Below are positions 8,098 to 16,480 of a stretch of 64,000 nucleotides of DNA, piece after piece (the stretch's first letter is position 1; every line of letters starts with the position of its first letter). The translations under genes were made by a program, and so were the position numbers. The notes beneath the pieces were generated by a model. The model was given only the letters and a program-made list of their open reading frames with translations. It searched no databases and was not told where the DNA came from. The stretch covers positions 3,224,001-3,288,000 of the forward strand of contig NZ_JBEGII010000001.1 of assembly GCF_040675875.1 (NCBI RefSeq). The letters are read 5' to 3'. Source of the stretch: Microbacterium sp. LWO12-1.2 (GTDB lineage: Bacteria > Actinomycetota > Actinomycetes > Actinomycetales > Microbacteriaceae).

Positions 8098-9588
8098 GTG
8101 TTCACGGCAACTGGAGACGACTGGGCGGATCGCGCTGCGACCCTGCGCCTGCGCACCCGCATGTTCATCGACGGCGCGTGGGAGGCCGGGTCGGCGGAGC
8201 CCCTCACCCCGACGAGCCCCCGCGACGGACGGATCCTCCCCGAGATCTCCGCGGCATCGGTCGCCGACGTCGATCGGGCCGTGCGCTCCGCGCGACAGAC
8301 CTTCGACTCCGGCGTGTGGTCGCGCATCGCGCCCCGCGAGCGCGGCCAGCTGCTCATCGCCTTCGCACAGAAGATCCACGACAACGCCGAAGAGCTCGCC
8401 CTCACCATCTCGCTCGAGATGGGCAAGCCCGTACGCGAGGCGCTGCAGACCGAGCTCCGCGCGGTCGTGAACTGCTTCCGCTGGTACGGCGAGGCCGCCG
8501 ACAAGGTCCTCGACGAGTTGCCCGTCACCGCACCGAACAGCCTGGCGCTCGTCACCCGCGAGCCGGCCGGTGTCGTCGCGGCCGTCGTGCCCTGGAACTT
8601 CCCCCTGACGATGACCGCCTGGAAGCTCGCTCCCGCGCTCGCGGTCGGCAACAGCGTCGTGCTCAAGCCCGCCGAGCACACCACGTTCTCGGCACTCCGC
8701 CTCGCGGAGCTCGCCCACGAAGCCGGCATCCCCGCCGGTGTGCTCAACGTCACCCCCGGCGCCGGACACATCGCCGGCCGTGCGCTCGGCGAGCACCTCG
8801 ACGTCGACGTCGTGACCTTCACGGGTTCGCCCGAGGTCGGCCGACGCTTCCTCGGATACTCCGCGGCATCCAACGGCAAGCGCGTCTGGCCCGAGCTCGG
8901 CGGCAAGACCGCGAGCCTGGTGCTGCCGGACGCCGACCTGGAGAATGCCGTGCGCGCGACCGCCGACGGCTGCTTCTACAACCAGGGGCAGATGTGCACC
9001 GCATCCTCCCGCCTGCTCGTACCGCGTGCGCAGCATGAGCGCGCGCTGGAGATCGCCGCCGACGTGGCGAGGAACAGCCTTCCCGCCGACCCGTTCGATG
9101 TCACCACGTCGATGGGCGCGATCGTGAGCGAGAAGCAGCTCGCCGGGATCGCCGGATTCGTGGAGCGGGCCCAGGCCGAAGGCGGCGTGCTCGCCGCCGG
9201 CAGCGCGGACCGATTCTCCGCCGTCGACGGCGGCAGCTACTTCGCCCCTGTCGTGCTCGGCGTCACCCCTGCGCACGAGGTCGCCCAGCGCGAGGTCTTC
9301 GGCCCCGTGCTCTCCGTCATCGCCTACGACGACGTGGAAGACGCCCTCGCGATCGCCAACGGCACCGAGTTCGGGCTGGCCGCGGCGCTGTGGAGCAACG
9401 ACCTGAACGCCGTGCACACCCTGTCGCGTCGACTGCGCGCCGGAATCGTGTGGGTCAACTGCTTCGAAGAAGGCGACATGACGATCCCCTTCGGCGGCGT
9501 CAAGGGCTCCGGCTTCGGTCGCGACAAGAGCCTGCACGCCATGGAGAAGTTCACCGATCTGAAGACCACCTGGATCGCGCTCTCATGA
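8098..9588 (+). CDS. Aldehyde dehydrogenase, PuuC-like
   Basis: 496-residue NAD(P)-dependent aldehyde dehydrogenase of the size usual for the family. Catalytic residues are present: Asn167 in PWNFPL, Glu266 in ELGGK and Cys300 in GQMC; VTFTGS near 239-244 belongs to the cofactor-binding fold. The closest recalled subgroup is gamma-glutamyl-gamma-aminobutyraldehyde/betaine-aldehyde type. The GTG at 8098 follows GGAGAGGA. It is the first gene of a run with a PuuD-like hydrolase, DUF3830 and a PotABCD-like transporter, which points to oxidation of an aldehyde derived from putrescine or a related amine. Exact substrate is not certain. Confidence 0.9.
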   Translation: MFTATGDDWADRAATLRLRTRMFIDGAWEAGSAEPLTPTSPRDGRILPEISAASVADVDRAVRSARQTFDSGVWSRIAPRERGQLLIAFAQKIHDNAEELALTISLEMGKPVREALQTELRAVVNCFRWYGEAADKVLDELPVTAPNSLALVTREPAGVVAAVVPWNFPLTMTAWKLAPALAVGNSVVLKPAEHTTFSALRLAELAHEAGIPAGVLNVTPGAGHIAGRALGEHLDVDVVTFTGSPEVGRRFLGYSAASNGKRVWPELGGKTASLVLPDADLENAVRATADGCFYNQGQMCTASSRLLVPRAQHERALEIAADVARNSLPADPFDVTTSMGAIVSEKQLAGIAGFVERAQAEGGVLAAGSADRFSAVDGGSYFAPVVLGVTPAHEVAQREVFGPVLSVIAYDDVEDALAIANGTEFGLAAALWSNDLNAVHTLSRRLRAGIVWVNCFEEGDMTIPFGGVKGSGFGRDKSLHAMEKFTDLKTTWIALS

Positions 9589-10343
9589 TCCGTCCGTTCG
9601 TCGGCATCACCACGTGGCGCCGCTTCATCGACACCGACCTGGGCACGGGGCGTCCTGCCCACAGCCTGGGCACCGAGTACTCCGCGCCGATCGAGGCCGC
9701 GGGAGCAGCCGTCGTGCTGCTGCCTCCGACCGCAGGGGTCGACCGGGTGCTCGACCGCCTGGACGGACTCGTGCTCTCCGGCGGCGAAGACGTGCACCCC
9801 GCCCGCTACGGTGCCGAGCCGCAGGCGGAGAAGAACTACGACCCGGCCCGCGACGAGTTCGAGATCGCGCTCGCGCTCGGCGCCCGCGAGCGCGGCCTTC
9901 CCGTCCTGGCGATCTGCCGCGGGCTGCAGGTGAGCAACATCGCATTCGGCGGTTCGCTCATCGTCGACATCCCCTCGACCGACGACCACCACCCCGTGCG
10001 CGGCGCCGACCAGCAGCTCTCCGCCCGGCATTCCGTCTCGTTCGCGACGGACAGCCGACTCGCGGCCCTGTACGGCGTGCGCGAGCGCGTCGTGAACACC
10101 ATCCACCACCAGTCCGTCGACGTCCCCGCCCCCGGTCTGCGCCCCGTCGCATGGGCCCCGGACGGGATCGTCGAAGCCGTCGAAGCCGACGGCGACTGGC
10201 CCTTCTGGGCGGTGCAGTGGCACCCCGAGAAGATGATCGACCCCGTCGAGGCCGCAGAGGAGCTCCCGCTGTTCGCGGCGTTCGTCTCGGCCGCCCGTGA
10301 ACGAGCAGCGGAACACGCCGCTGTGGAGAAAGGAACACGATGA
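9585..10343 (+). CDS. Gamma-glutamyl-GABA hydrolase family protein (PuuD-like)
   Basis: 252-residue class I glutamine-amidotransferase-like hydrolase (peptidase C26). The nucleophile is Cys111 in AICRGLQ, and the dyad partners are His213 and Glu215 in QWHPE. In the Puu route, such enzymes release GABA from gamma-glutamyl-GABA in the cytoplasm. Its ATG overlaps the stop of the aldehyde dehydrogenase (ATGA), and its own stop overlaps the next start, so the genes are translationally coupled. PuuA- and PuuB-type genes are not in the window, so the full pathway is not shown. Confidence 0.88.
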   Translation: MIRPFVGITTWRRFIDTDLGTGRPAHSLGTEYSAPIEAAGAAVVLLPPTAGVDRVLDRLDGLVLSGGEDVHPARYGAEPQAEKNYDPARDEFEIALALGARERGLPVLAICRGLQVSNIAFGGSLIVDIPSTDDHHPVRGADQQLSARHSVSFATDSRLAALYGVRERVVNTIHHQSVDVPAPGLRPVAWAPDGIVEAVEADGDWPFWAVQWHPEKMIDPVEAAEELPLFAAFVSAARERAAEHAAVEKGTR

Positions 10344-10810
10344 CCAAGCAGGTCTTCCTCGAGTACGAGAACGGCGTCCGCGCCGTCGCCACCCTGTTCG
10401 AGGACCTCGCCCCTCGCACGTGCGAGGCCATGTGGGGTGCGCTGGAGAAGCCGGTCACCATGCAGGCGATGCACGCGATGTACGCCGGACCCGAGGTCAT
10501 GGTCGGCCTCCCCGAAGAGGCACAGAACTTCGACCCCGAGAAGGTGCCGTTCGAGAACCAGCAGGTCGTGCCCGCACCGGGAGATCTGCAGTGGTACTGG
10601 CAGCGTCCGATGCAGATGGGCGGCCTGCCGTTCGAGTGGTACGAGATCGGAGTCTTCTACGATCGTGGTGCACGTACTCTCGGCCCGCTCGGATGGACAC
10701 CCGTCAACATCTGGGGCGGCATCACCGAAGGATTGGCGGAGTTCGCCAAGGAGAGCGCGGCGATCCGCATCGACGGAGCGAAGCAGCTCACCATCGGACG
10801 CCTGGTCTAG
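10340..10810 (+). CDS. DUF3830 family protein
   Basis: 156 residues, starting MTKQVFLEYENGVRAVATLFEDLAPRTC and ending with a compact beta-rich region. I recognise the DUF3830 pattern, proteins predicted to have a cyclophilin-like barrel and with no established reaction. No signal peptide or membrane segment. The ATGA overlap with the hydrolase and the substrate-binding protein 40 bases downstream place it inside an amine uptake and breakdown operon, which is consistent with a role in substrate processing or binding. That role is inference. Confidence 0.75.
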   Translation: MTKQVFLEYENGVRAVATLFEDLAPRTCEAMWGALEKPVTMQAMHAMYAGPEVMVGLPEEAQNFDPEKVPFENQQVVPAPGDLQWYWQRPMQMGGLPFEWYEIGVFYDRGARTLGPLGWTPVNIWGGITEGLAEFAKESAAIRIDGAKQLTIGRLV

Positions 10811-10850
10811 GCGTCCACTCAGTGCTGGACCCATCCCGAAGGAGCAGTGC

Positions 10851-11930
10851 ATGAATACCCGAAGAATTCTCACGACCGGAGCGCTCGTCGCCGCCGGTGC
10901 CCTCGTCCTCGCCAGCTGTGCAGCCGGTGACGACACCGCAGCAAGCGGCGACAAGGAGTTCGCCGGCGAGACCATCGTCGTCACCTCGTTCGGTGGCGAC
11001 TGGGAGAAGGCCTTCATCGAGGCCGTCGTCGATCCCTTCGAGGAGGAGACCGGTGCCAAGGTCGAGCTGATCACGCTGTACAGCGCCGACGCTCTCGCGC
11101 AGGTCACCGCCCAGAAGGCGAGCCCGCAGATCGACGTCGTGCACTTCTCCGGCGGCCAGGAGTTCACCGCGGCCCAGGACGGGCTCATCGCCCCGATCGC
11201 GGCCGACGAGCTCTCGGAGTCCGGTGACCTCATCGACCTCGCGACCGCCGGTCTCGAGCGCGGCGAAGGACCCGTCATCCAGCTCGCCCCGATCGGGCTG
11301 GTCTACAACACCGAGGCCGATGCCCCCGCGCCGACCTCGTGGCTGGACCTGTTCGACGAGGCCTACGCAGGACACGTCGCGCTCACGGACTTCTCGAACA
11401 CGTACGGCGTGCTCTCGATGCTCCGCGTCGCCGACGCGCTCGGCGGCGGCATCGAAGACCCGTCCCAGGCGATCGCCGATCTCGGTGCCCTGGCATCGTC
11501 CGGTGACGCGATCGTCGTCCCCACCTCGCCAGACCTGCAGACCGCGTTCGCCCAGCGCGCGACGTGGATCGCCCCCTACGCGATGGACTACGCCGGCACG
11601 CTGCAGGATGCAGGGCTCCCGGTCGAGTTCATCGTCCCGGAGGAAGGTGCCACGGCATCCCTCATCACCGCGAACGTGGTCGAGGGCCGGGACAACCCGG
11701 AGCTCGCCAAGCTCTTCATCGACTTCGAGCTGCGCCCCGAAGCGCAGACCGTCTTCGCGGAGAACATGCGGTACTCGCCGGTGAACACCAAGGTCGAGCT
11801 CTCGGGCGAGGCGGCGGATGCGGTGCTGACCGGTGACGAGCTGGACAACGTGGTGGTCTACGCGCCCGGCGACATCGCCGCCGACCGGCAGTCGTGGACC
11901 GACGAGTGGAATGCGCTGATCACCAAATGA
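10851..11930 (+). CDS. ABC transporter substrate-binding lipoprotein, PotD-like
   Basis: 359 residues. The signal peptide ends in the lipobox LASC with the lipidated Cys23. The mature part begins with TIVVTSFGGDWEKAF, typical of spermidine/putrescine-type (family 1) solute-binding proteins. It should sit on the outer face of the membrane and deliver substrate to the two permeases encoded next. GAAGGAG precedes the ATG by 7 bases. The ATG of the following permease overlaps its stop. Confidence 0.88.
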   Translation: MNTRRILTTGALVAAGALVLASCAAGDDTAASGDKEFAGETIVVTSFGGDWEKAFIEAVVDPFEEETGAKVELITLYSADALAQVTAQKASPQIDVVHFSGGQEFTAAQDGLIAPIAADELSESGDLIDLATAGLERGEGPVIQLAPIGLVYNTEADAPAPTSWLDLFDEAYAGHVALTDFSNTYGVLSMLRVADALGGGIEDPSQAIADLGALASSGDAIVVPTSPDLQTAFAQRATWIAPYAMDYAGTLQDAGLPVEFIVPEEGATASLITANVVEGRDNPELAKLFIDFELRPEAQTVFAENMRYSPVNTKVELSGEAADAVLTGDELDNVVVYAPGDIAADRQSWTDEWNALITK

Positions 11931-12754
11931 GCGTCCGAACCCGTAGGGAGCCCTGGCTCCTGCTCCTGCCGGCGATCGTGCTGCTCACGCTCGCCTTCAT
12001 CACCCCGGTGGCTGGCATGCTCCTCATGAGCGTGCAATCGTCGGCAGGCGGGTTCACCCTCGACAACTTCACCCGGTTGTTCACGAGTGAATATCACCTC
12101 CAGGCGGCGCTGCGTTCGCTCCGCCTGGGGGTGATCCAGACGGTGATCACCCTCGCCCTGGCCATCCCGCTGTCCTACGTGATGGCACGCGCCGGATCGA
12201 AGGTGCGCTCCTTCCTCCTCATCGTCGTGATCCTGCCACTGATGACCAGCGTCGTCGTCCGCACGTTCGGGTGGGTGGTGCTCATGGGGCCGTCGGGTCT
12301 GCTGATGAAGATCCCCGGCGCCGAGTTCCTCGTCAGCGGCACCCAGGGCTTCCTCGGCACCGAGACCGGTGTCGTCATCGCGATGGTGCAGGTGCTCCTC
12401 CCGTTCGCGGTGCTGAGCATCCTCGGCGTCATCTCCGGCATCACCCCCCAGCTGGAGGAGGCGTCCCGCACGCTCGGCGCCGGTTTCTGGCGCACGCTCC
12501 GGCACGTCGTCCTCCCCCTCGCAGTCCCCGGCATCGTCGCCGGCGCCTCGCTCGTCTTCGTGCTCTCGGTGAGCTCGTTCATCACCCCCCGCTTCATCGG
12601 CGGGGCGCAGATCCCCGTGTTCGCCCAGACCATCTACGTCGACGCGACCACCAACCTGGACTGGTCGTTCGCAGCCGCGCAGGCCGTGCTGCTGTTCGCC
12701 GGCGTCATGCTCGTGCTCGCAGCGACGTCCCGACTCGGGAAGCAGAAGGTGTGA
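11927..12754 (+). CDS. ABC transporter permease, PotB-like
   Basis: 275-residue inner-membrane protein with about six hydrophobic helices. The EAA loop EEASRTLGAGFWRTLRHVVLPLAVPG, near 180-205, is the contact site for the ATPase. Overlaps the substrate-binding gene by ATGA and almost touches the second permease gene. Expected partner of the PotC-like permease in a heterodimeric channel. Confidence 0.87.
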   Translation: MSVRTRREPWLLLLPAIVLLTLAFITPVAGMLLMSVQSSAGGFTLDNFTRLFTSEYHLQAALRSLRLGVIQTVITLALAIPLSYVMARAGSKVRSFLLIVVILPLMTSVVVRTFGWVVLMGPSGLLMKIPGAEFLVSGTQGFLGTETGVVIAMVQVLLPFAVLSILGVISGITPQLEEASRTLGAGFWRTLRHVVLPLAVPGIVAGASLVFVLSVSSFITPRFIGGAQIPVFAQTIYVDATTNLDWSFAAAQAVLLFAGVMLVLAATSRLGKQKV

Positions 12755-12756
12755 CC

Positions 12757-13557
12757 ATGGTCCGTTCCGTTCCTATCCTCGGCAGGGTCCTCGCCATCGT
12801 CCTCGGCGTCGTCGTGACGCTGTACATGCTCGTGCCGCTCATGGTCGTCGCCGGCGCATCGGTGGGTGAGAACCGCTTCCTCACGTTCCCCGGCCAGGGC
12901 TTCACGCTCGACTGGTACGTCGAGGCGCTCACCTCCGACACCTACCTCGAGCCGTTCCGACTGAGCCTGCTGGTCGGCATCACGGTCGCGATCGTCGCCG
13001 CATCCATCGGCACCGCCGCCGCCCTCGCCCTCACCCGGTTCAAGGTTCCGGGTGGCGCGGCGATCCAGGGGCTGCTGATGTCGCCGCTGACGATCCCCAC
13101 GATCATCCTCGCGATCGGCGCCCTGTCGATCTCCTCCCTCACGATCGGCGCCCCGAACGTCGGCGTGCTGATCGCCATCCACGTGGTCATCGCGATCCCC
13201 TACGTCATGCGCACCGTCACCGGCGTCATGACCAGGGCCGACCACTTCACCGAGGAGGCAGCCCGCACGCTGGGCGCCAGCGCCTGGAACCGCTACCGCC
13301 TGGTCGTGCTCCCCATCGCCCGCCCCGGCATCGCCGCCGGAGCGTTCTTCGCCTTCAACATCTCCTTCGACGATGCGGTCATCGCCCTCTTCCTGCGCAC
13401 CCCGCAGCTCGAGACGCTGCCCATCGCCATCTACGGCCAGCTGGAGTTCAGCACGTCGCCCACCGTGGCGGCCGTCTCGACCCTCATGGTCCTGCTCACC
13501 GTCGTCCTCATGATCGTGCTCGAACGCATCATCGGCCTGGGAAGGTTGTTCGTCTGA
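12757..13557 (+). CDS. ABC transporter permease, PotC-like
   Basis: 266-residue membrane protein with about six helices. The EAA loop EEAARTLGASAWNRYRLVVLPIARPG lies near 167-192. ATG at 12757 follows AGAAGG; an in-frame GTG two codons earlier, overlapping the previous stop, is also possible. The stop overlaps the start of the ATPase gene. Confidence 0.87.
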   Translation: MVRSVPILGRVLAIVLGVVVTLYMLVPLMVVAGASVGENRFLTFPGQGFTLDWYVEALTSDTYLEPFRLSLLVGITVAIVAASIGTAAALALTRFKVPGGAAIQGLLMSPLTIPTIILAIGALSISSLTIGAPNVGVLIAIHVVIAIPYVMRTVTGVMTRADHFTEEAARTLGASAWNRYRLVVLPIARPGIAAGAFFAFNISFDDAVIALFLRTPQLETLPIAIYGQLEFSTSPTVAAVSTLMVLLTVVLMIVLERIIGLGRLFV

Positions 13558-14600
13558 TGACAACACTCACCATCACCTCACTCACCAAGGATTTCAAAGG
13601 AACGTCGGTGCTCAAGGGCATCGACCTCTCGATGCAGTCGGGGGAGTTCGTCTCCCTGCTCGGCCCCTCCGGGTGCGGGAAGACGACACTCCTCCGCTGC
13701 ATCGCGGGGTTGGAGTCGCCCAGCGGCGGCACCATCGAGATCGCGGGACAGGATGTCACCAAGCTCCCGCCCGAGAAGCGCCACCTGGGCATGATGTTCC
13801 AGAGCTACGCACTCTTCCCGCACATGAGCGTGGTCGAGAACGTGCGCTTCGGACTGCGCATGTCGGGCGAGAAGTCCAAGACGGAGCAGAGGGAACTCGC
13901 CGTTCGGGCGCTCGAGCGGGTGCAGATGGGCCACCTCGCCGATCGGATGCCGGCGCAGCTCTCCGGCGGTCAGCAGCAACGCGTCGCGCTCGCCCGAGCC
14001 ATCGCCTTCGAGCCCCGTGTGCTGCTGCTCGACGAGCCGCTGTCGAACCTCGATGCCCGTCTGCGTGAAGACATGCAGGTCGAGCTGAAGGAGCTGCACC
14101 GCACGCTCGGCCTGACCACGGTGTTCGTCACGCATGACCAGGAGGAGGCGATGAGCCTGTCCGACCGGATCGTGCTCATGAACGCCGGCGTGATCGAGCA
14201 GGAGGGCGCACCCTCCGAACTCTACGGCGCACCGCGCACACCCTTCGCGGCCGACTTCATCGGTGCGGCGAACCTGCTTCCCGCAACGCGCTCCGGTGCC
14301 GTGGCGACACTCGACGGCACCTCGATCCAGGTGCCGATGACCGGCGCGGGCCCTGACGGCGCAGGTGAGGTCGTGCTGCGCCAGGAGGATCTGCGGCTGT
14401 CGCCCGCTGTGGGCGCGGATGCTCCCGTGGGCGTCGAGGTCGTCACCCACGTCTACCGCGGCGCCGACATCGTCTACATCGTCGAGCTCGCCGGTCGCCG
14501 GCTGCGCGTGGTGCGTCCTCGTCATGAGACTCCGATTCCCGAGGGCACCGCCGGTCTCGGCTGGCGTGAGGGTGCCGTGCTCTGGATCGCGGCCGCCTGA
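13557..14600 (+). CDS. ABC transporter ATP-binding protein, PotA-like
   Basis: 347 residues. Walker A GPSGCGKT at 36-43, signature LSGGQ at 135-139, Walker B LLLDEP at 156-161, and a C-terminal TOBE-like domain from about 265. It energises uptake through the two permeases. The TOBE tail is typical of polyamine and carbohydrate importers. Last gene of the seven-gene run starting at 8098; no strong terminator follows in the 77 bases before the next gene. Confidence 0.92.
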   Translation: MTTLTITSLTKDFKGTSVLKGIDLSMQSGEFVSLLGPSGCGKTTLLRCIAGLESPSGGTIEIAGQDVTKLPPEKRHLGMMFQSYALFPHMSVVENVRFGLRMSGEKSKTEQRELAVRALERVQMGHLADRMPAQLSGGQQQRVALARAIAFEPRVLLLDEPLSNLDARLREDMQVELKELHRTLGLTTVFVTHDQEEAMSLSDRIVLMNAGVIEQEGAPSELYGAPRTPFAADFIGAANLLPATRSGAVATLDGTSIQVPMTGAGPDGAGEVVLRQEDLRLSPAVGADAPVGVEVVTHVYRGADIVYIVELAGRRLRVVRPRHETPIPEGTAGLGWREGAVLWIAAA

Positions 14601-14677
14601 CCCCCTCCCCCGTGCATCCGAAGCCGCGCACGGCCGAGAACCCTGCGAAGCGCGAGCTGCGGTCATAGGATCAGCTC

Positions 14678-16435
14678 GTGGCCGCTGACGACACCGAACC
14701 CTCCCCCGTACCCGACACCTCCCGCCGAGGCTTCCTCAAGATGGGCGGTGCGGCTCTGGCGGGCGCCGTGGTCGGTGGCGCGGGCGGTGCAGCCATCGGC
14801 GCGTCGATCGCCGGCGCCCGCGATGGCTTCGCCGACGGCCCCGACCCTTTCGCCGCCCTGACCCCGCGGAGCGAACCAGGGTTCGACCACATCGTCGTGG
14901 TGATGGGCGAGAACCGCTCCTTCGACAACCTGCTCGGCTACCTGTACTCGAGCGACAACCTCCCCGATGGCGAGAAGTTCGAGGGTCTGGCCTTCGGGAA
15001 GCACAGCAACACGGCATCCGACGGCACAGAAGTCGAGGCGCACGTCTACGTGGGCGATACCGATCGCATCATGAGCCACCCGGACCCGGACCCGGGTGAG
15101 GAATACCCGCACGTCAACACGCAGATCTTCGGCACGGTGAATCCGAAGACCAATGCCGACCTGTTCGTCGACCAGATGACAGCCCCCTTCAACGCTCCCA
15201 CCGGGGGCGAGAAGGCGACGATGTCGGGGTTCCTCGAGGACTACATCATCAACTTCCGCCGTCTTCGCAAGGGCACGGAGCCCACCGTCGAGGAGGCCAA
15301 GCACATCATGGGCTCGTTCTCGCCTGAGATGCTGCCGGTGCTGTCGACACTCGCTGCCGAGTTCGCGGTGTTCGACCACTGGTACGCGGCCGTGCCATCG
15401 CAGACGTTCTGCAATCGGTCGTTCTTCCATGCCTCGACGTCGCACGGCTTCGTCACGAACAAGGCGGGTGGAGGCTACGACAAGTGGCTCGATGCCCCGG
15501 CCGCCCCGACGGTGTTCAACCGGCTCGAAGAGAAGAAGCTGAGCTGGAAGATCTACATCGACAAGCTCCAGCTCGTCTCCTTCACGGGGATGCTTCACGC
15601 CCCCGTGCTCGAGAAGTACTGGCGCACCGAGCACTTCGGCACGATGGAGGATTTCTACGCCGACACGAAGAACGGCACGCTCCCCGCCTACGCCTTCATC
15701 GAGCCGCGGATGGTCTACGACCACAACGACTTCCACCCGCCGTTCGGTTCACCCAGGGAGAGCGTCGTCGAGGGCGAGGAGGTGTTCGACAGTGCGATCT
15801 CGGATGTGCGCGCGGGAGACCTGCTCATCCATGAGATCTACGAGGCTGTGCGCACGAGCGCCTCGCCGAAGGGGTCCAACGCCGTCAACACCCTGCTGCT
15901 GATCACTTTCGACGAGCACGGCGGATGCTACGACCACGTGCCGCCGCCCGCCGCGACCAAGCCCACCCCGGATACGAAGGCCGGTGAGATGGGCTTCTCG
16001 TTCGACCGGCTCGGCTGTCGTGTCCCGGCGATCGCCGTCTCCGCCTACACGAAGCGCGGCACGATCGTGCACGACGAGATGCACCACGGATCGGTCACCG
16101 CGACCCTCTCCCGCCTTCACGGCCTGGAACCGCTCAACGCCCGCGATGCCTCCGCCAACACGCTGTTCAACGTCGTGAACCTGGATCGACCACGGCATCC
16201 TGCGGACTGGCCGATCACTAGACCCGCGTACACCCCGCCGAATCCCGAGCAGGTGGTGCCGCAGCCCGATGTGAAGGAGCACCTCAAGCCGCTCACGCCC
16301 CCGGCGCGTGGCCTGCTCGGCCTCCTCATGGGGCGCTACGGCAAGCCAGGGGAGCCCGAGCCGGAGACCTACGCCGACGCATACCGCCTGCTGCACGAGC
16401 ACGGCGATGAGCTGTTCGGTCCTCCCAAAGGCTGA
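14678..16435 (+). CDS. TAT-exported phosphoesterase/phospholipase C family protein
   Basis: 585 residues. A twin-arginine signal SRRGFLK at 15-21 precedes a long Ala/Gly hydrophobic stretch. The mature start FDHIVVVMGENRSFDNLLG (69-87) is the N-terminal signature of the acid phosphatase AcpA/bacterial phospholipase C superfamily, and LLLITFDEHGGCYDHVPPP carries further metal ligands. It probably folds with metal before export and hydrolyses phosphomonoesters or phosphodiesters outside the membrane; the actual substrate is not predictable. The GTG at 14678 has AGGA upstream and gives the complete TAT signal. Confidence 0.87.
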   Translation: MAADDTEPSPVPDTSRRGFLKMGGAALAGAVVGGAGGAAIGASIAGARDGFADGPDPFAALTPRSEPGFDHIVVVMGENRSFDNLLGYLYSSDNLPDGEKFEGLAFGKHSNTASDGTEVEAHVYVGDTDRIMSHPDPDPGEEYPHVNTQIFGTVNPKTNADLFVDQMTAPFNAPTGGEKATMSGFLEDYIINFRRLRKGTEPTVEEAKHIMGSFSPEMLPVLSTLAAEFAVFDHWYAAVPSQTFCNRSFFHASTSHGFVTNKAGGGYDKWLDAPAAPTVFNRLEEKKLSWKIYIDKLQLVSFTGMLHAPVLEKYWRTEHFGTMEDFYADTKNGTLPAYAFIEPRMVYDHNDFHPPFGSPRESVVEGEEVFDSAISDVRAGDLLIHEIYEAVRTSASPKGSNAVNTLLLITFDEHGGCYDHVPPPAATKPTPDTKAGEMGFSFDRLGCRVPAIAVSAYTKRGTIVHDEMHHGSVTATLSRLHGLEPLNARDASANTLFNVVNLDRPRHPADWPITRPAYTPPNPEQVVPQPDVKEHLKPLTPPARGLLGLLMGRYGKPGEPEPETYADAYRLLHEHGDELFGPPKG

Positions 16436-16480
16436 ACCTCCTCTCGCAGGGCGACCCGTCTTCCGCGACTCGACGGAGAG

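Noticed and set aside
14601..14677. Possible terminator CCGTGC...GCACGG after the ABC operon
   Set aside because: The stem is only about six bases with a long loop and no T-run, too weak to call.
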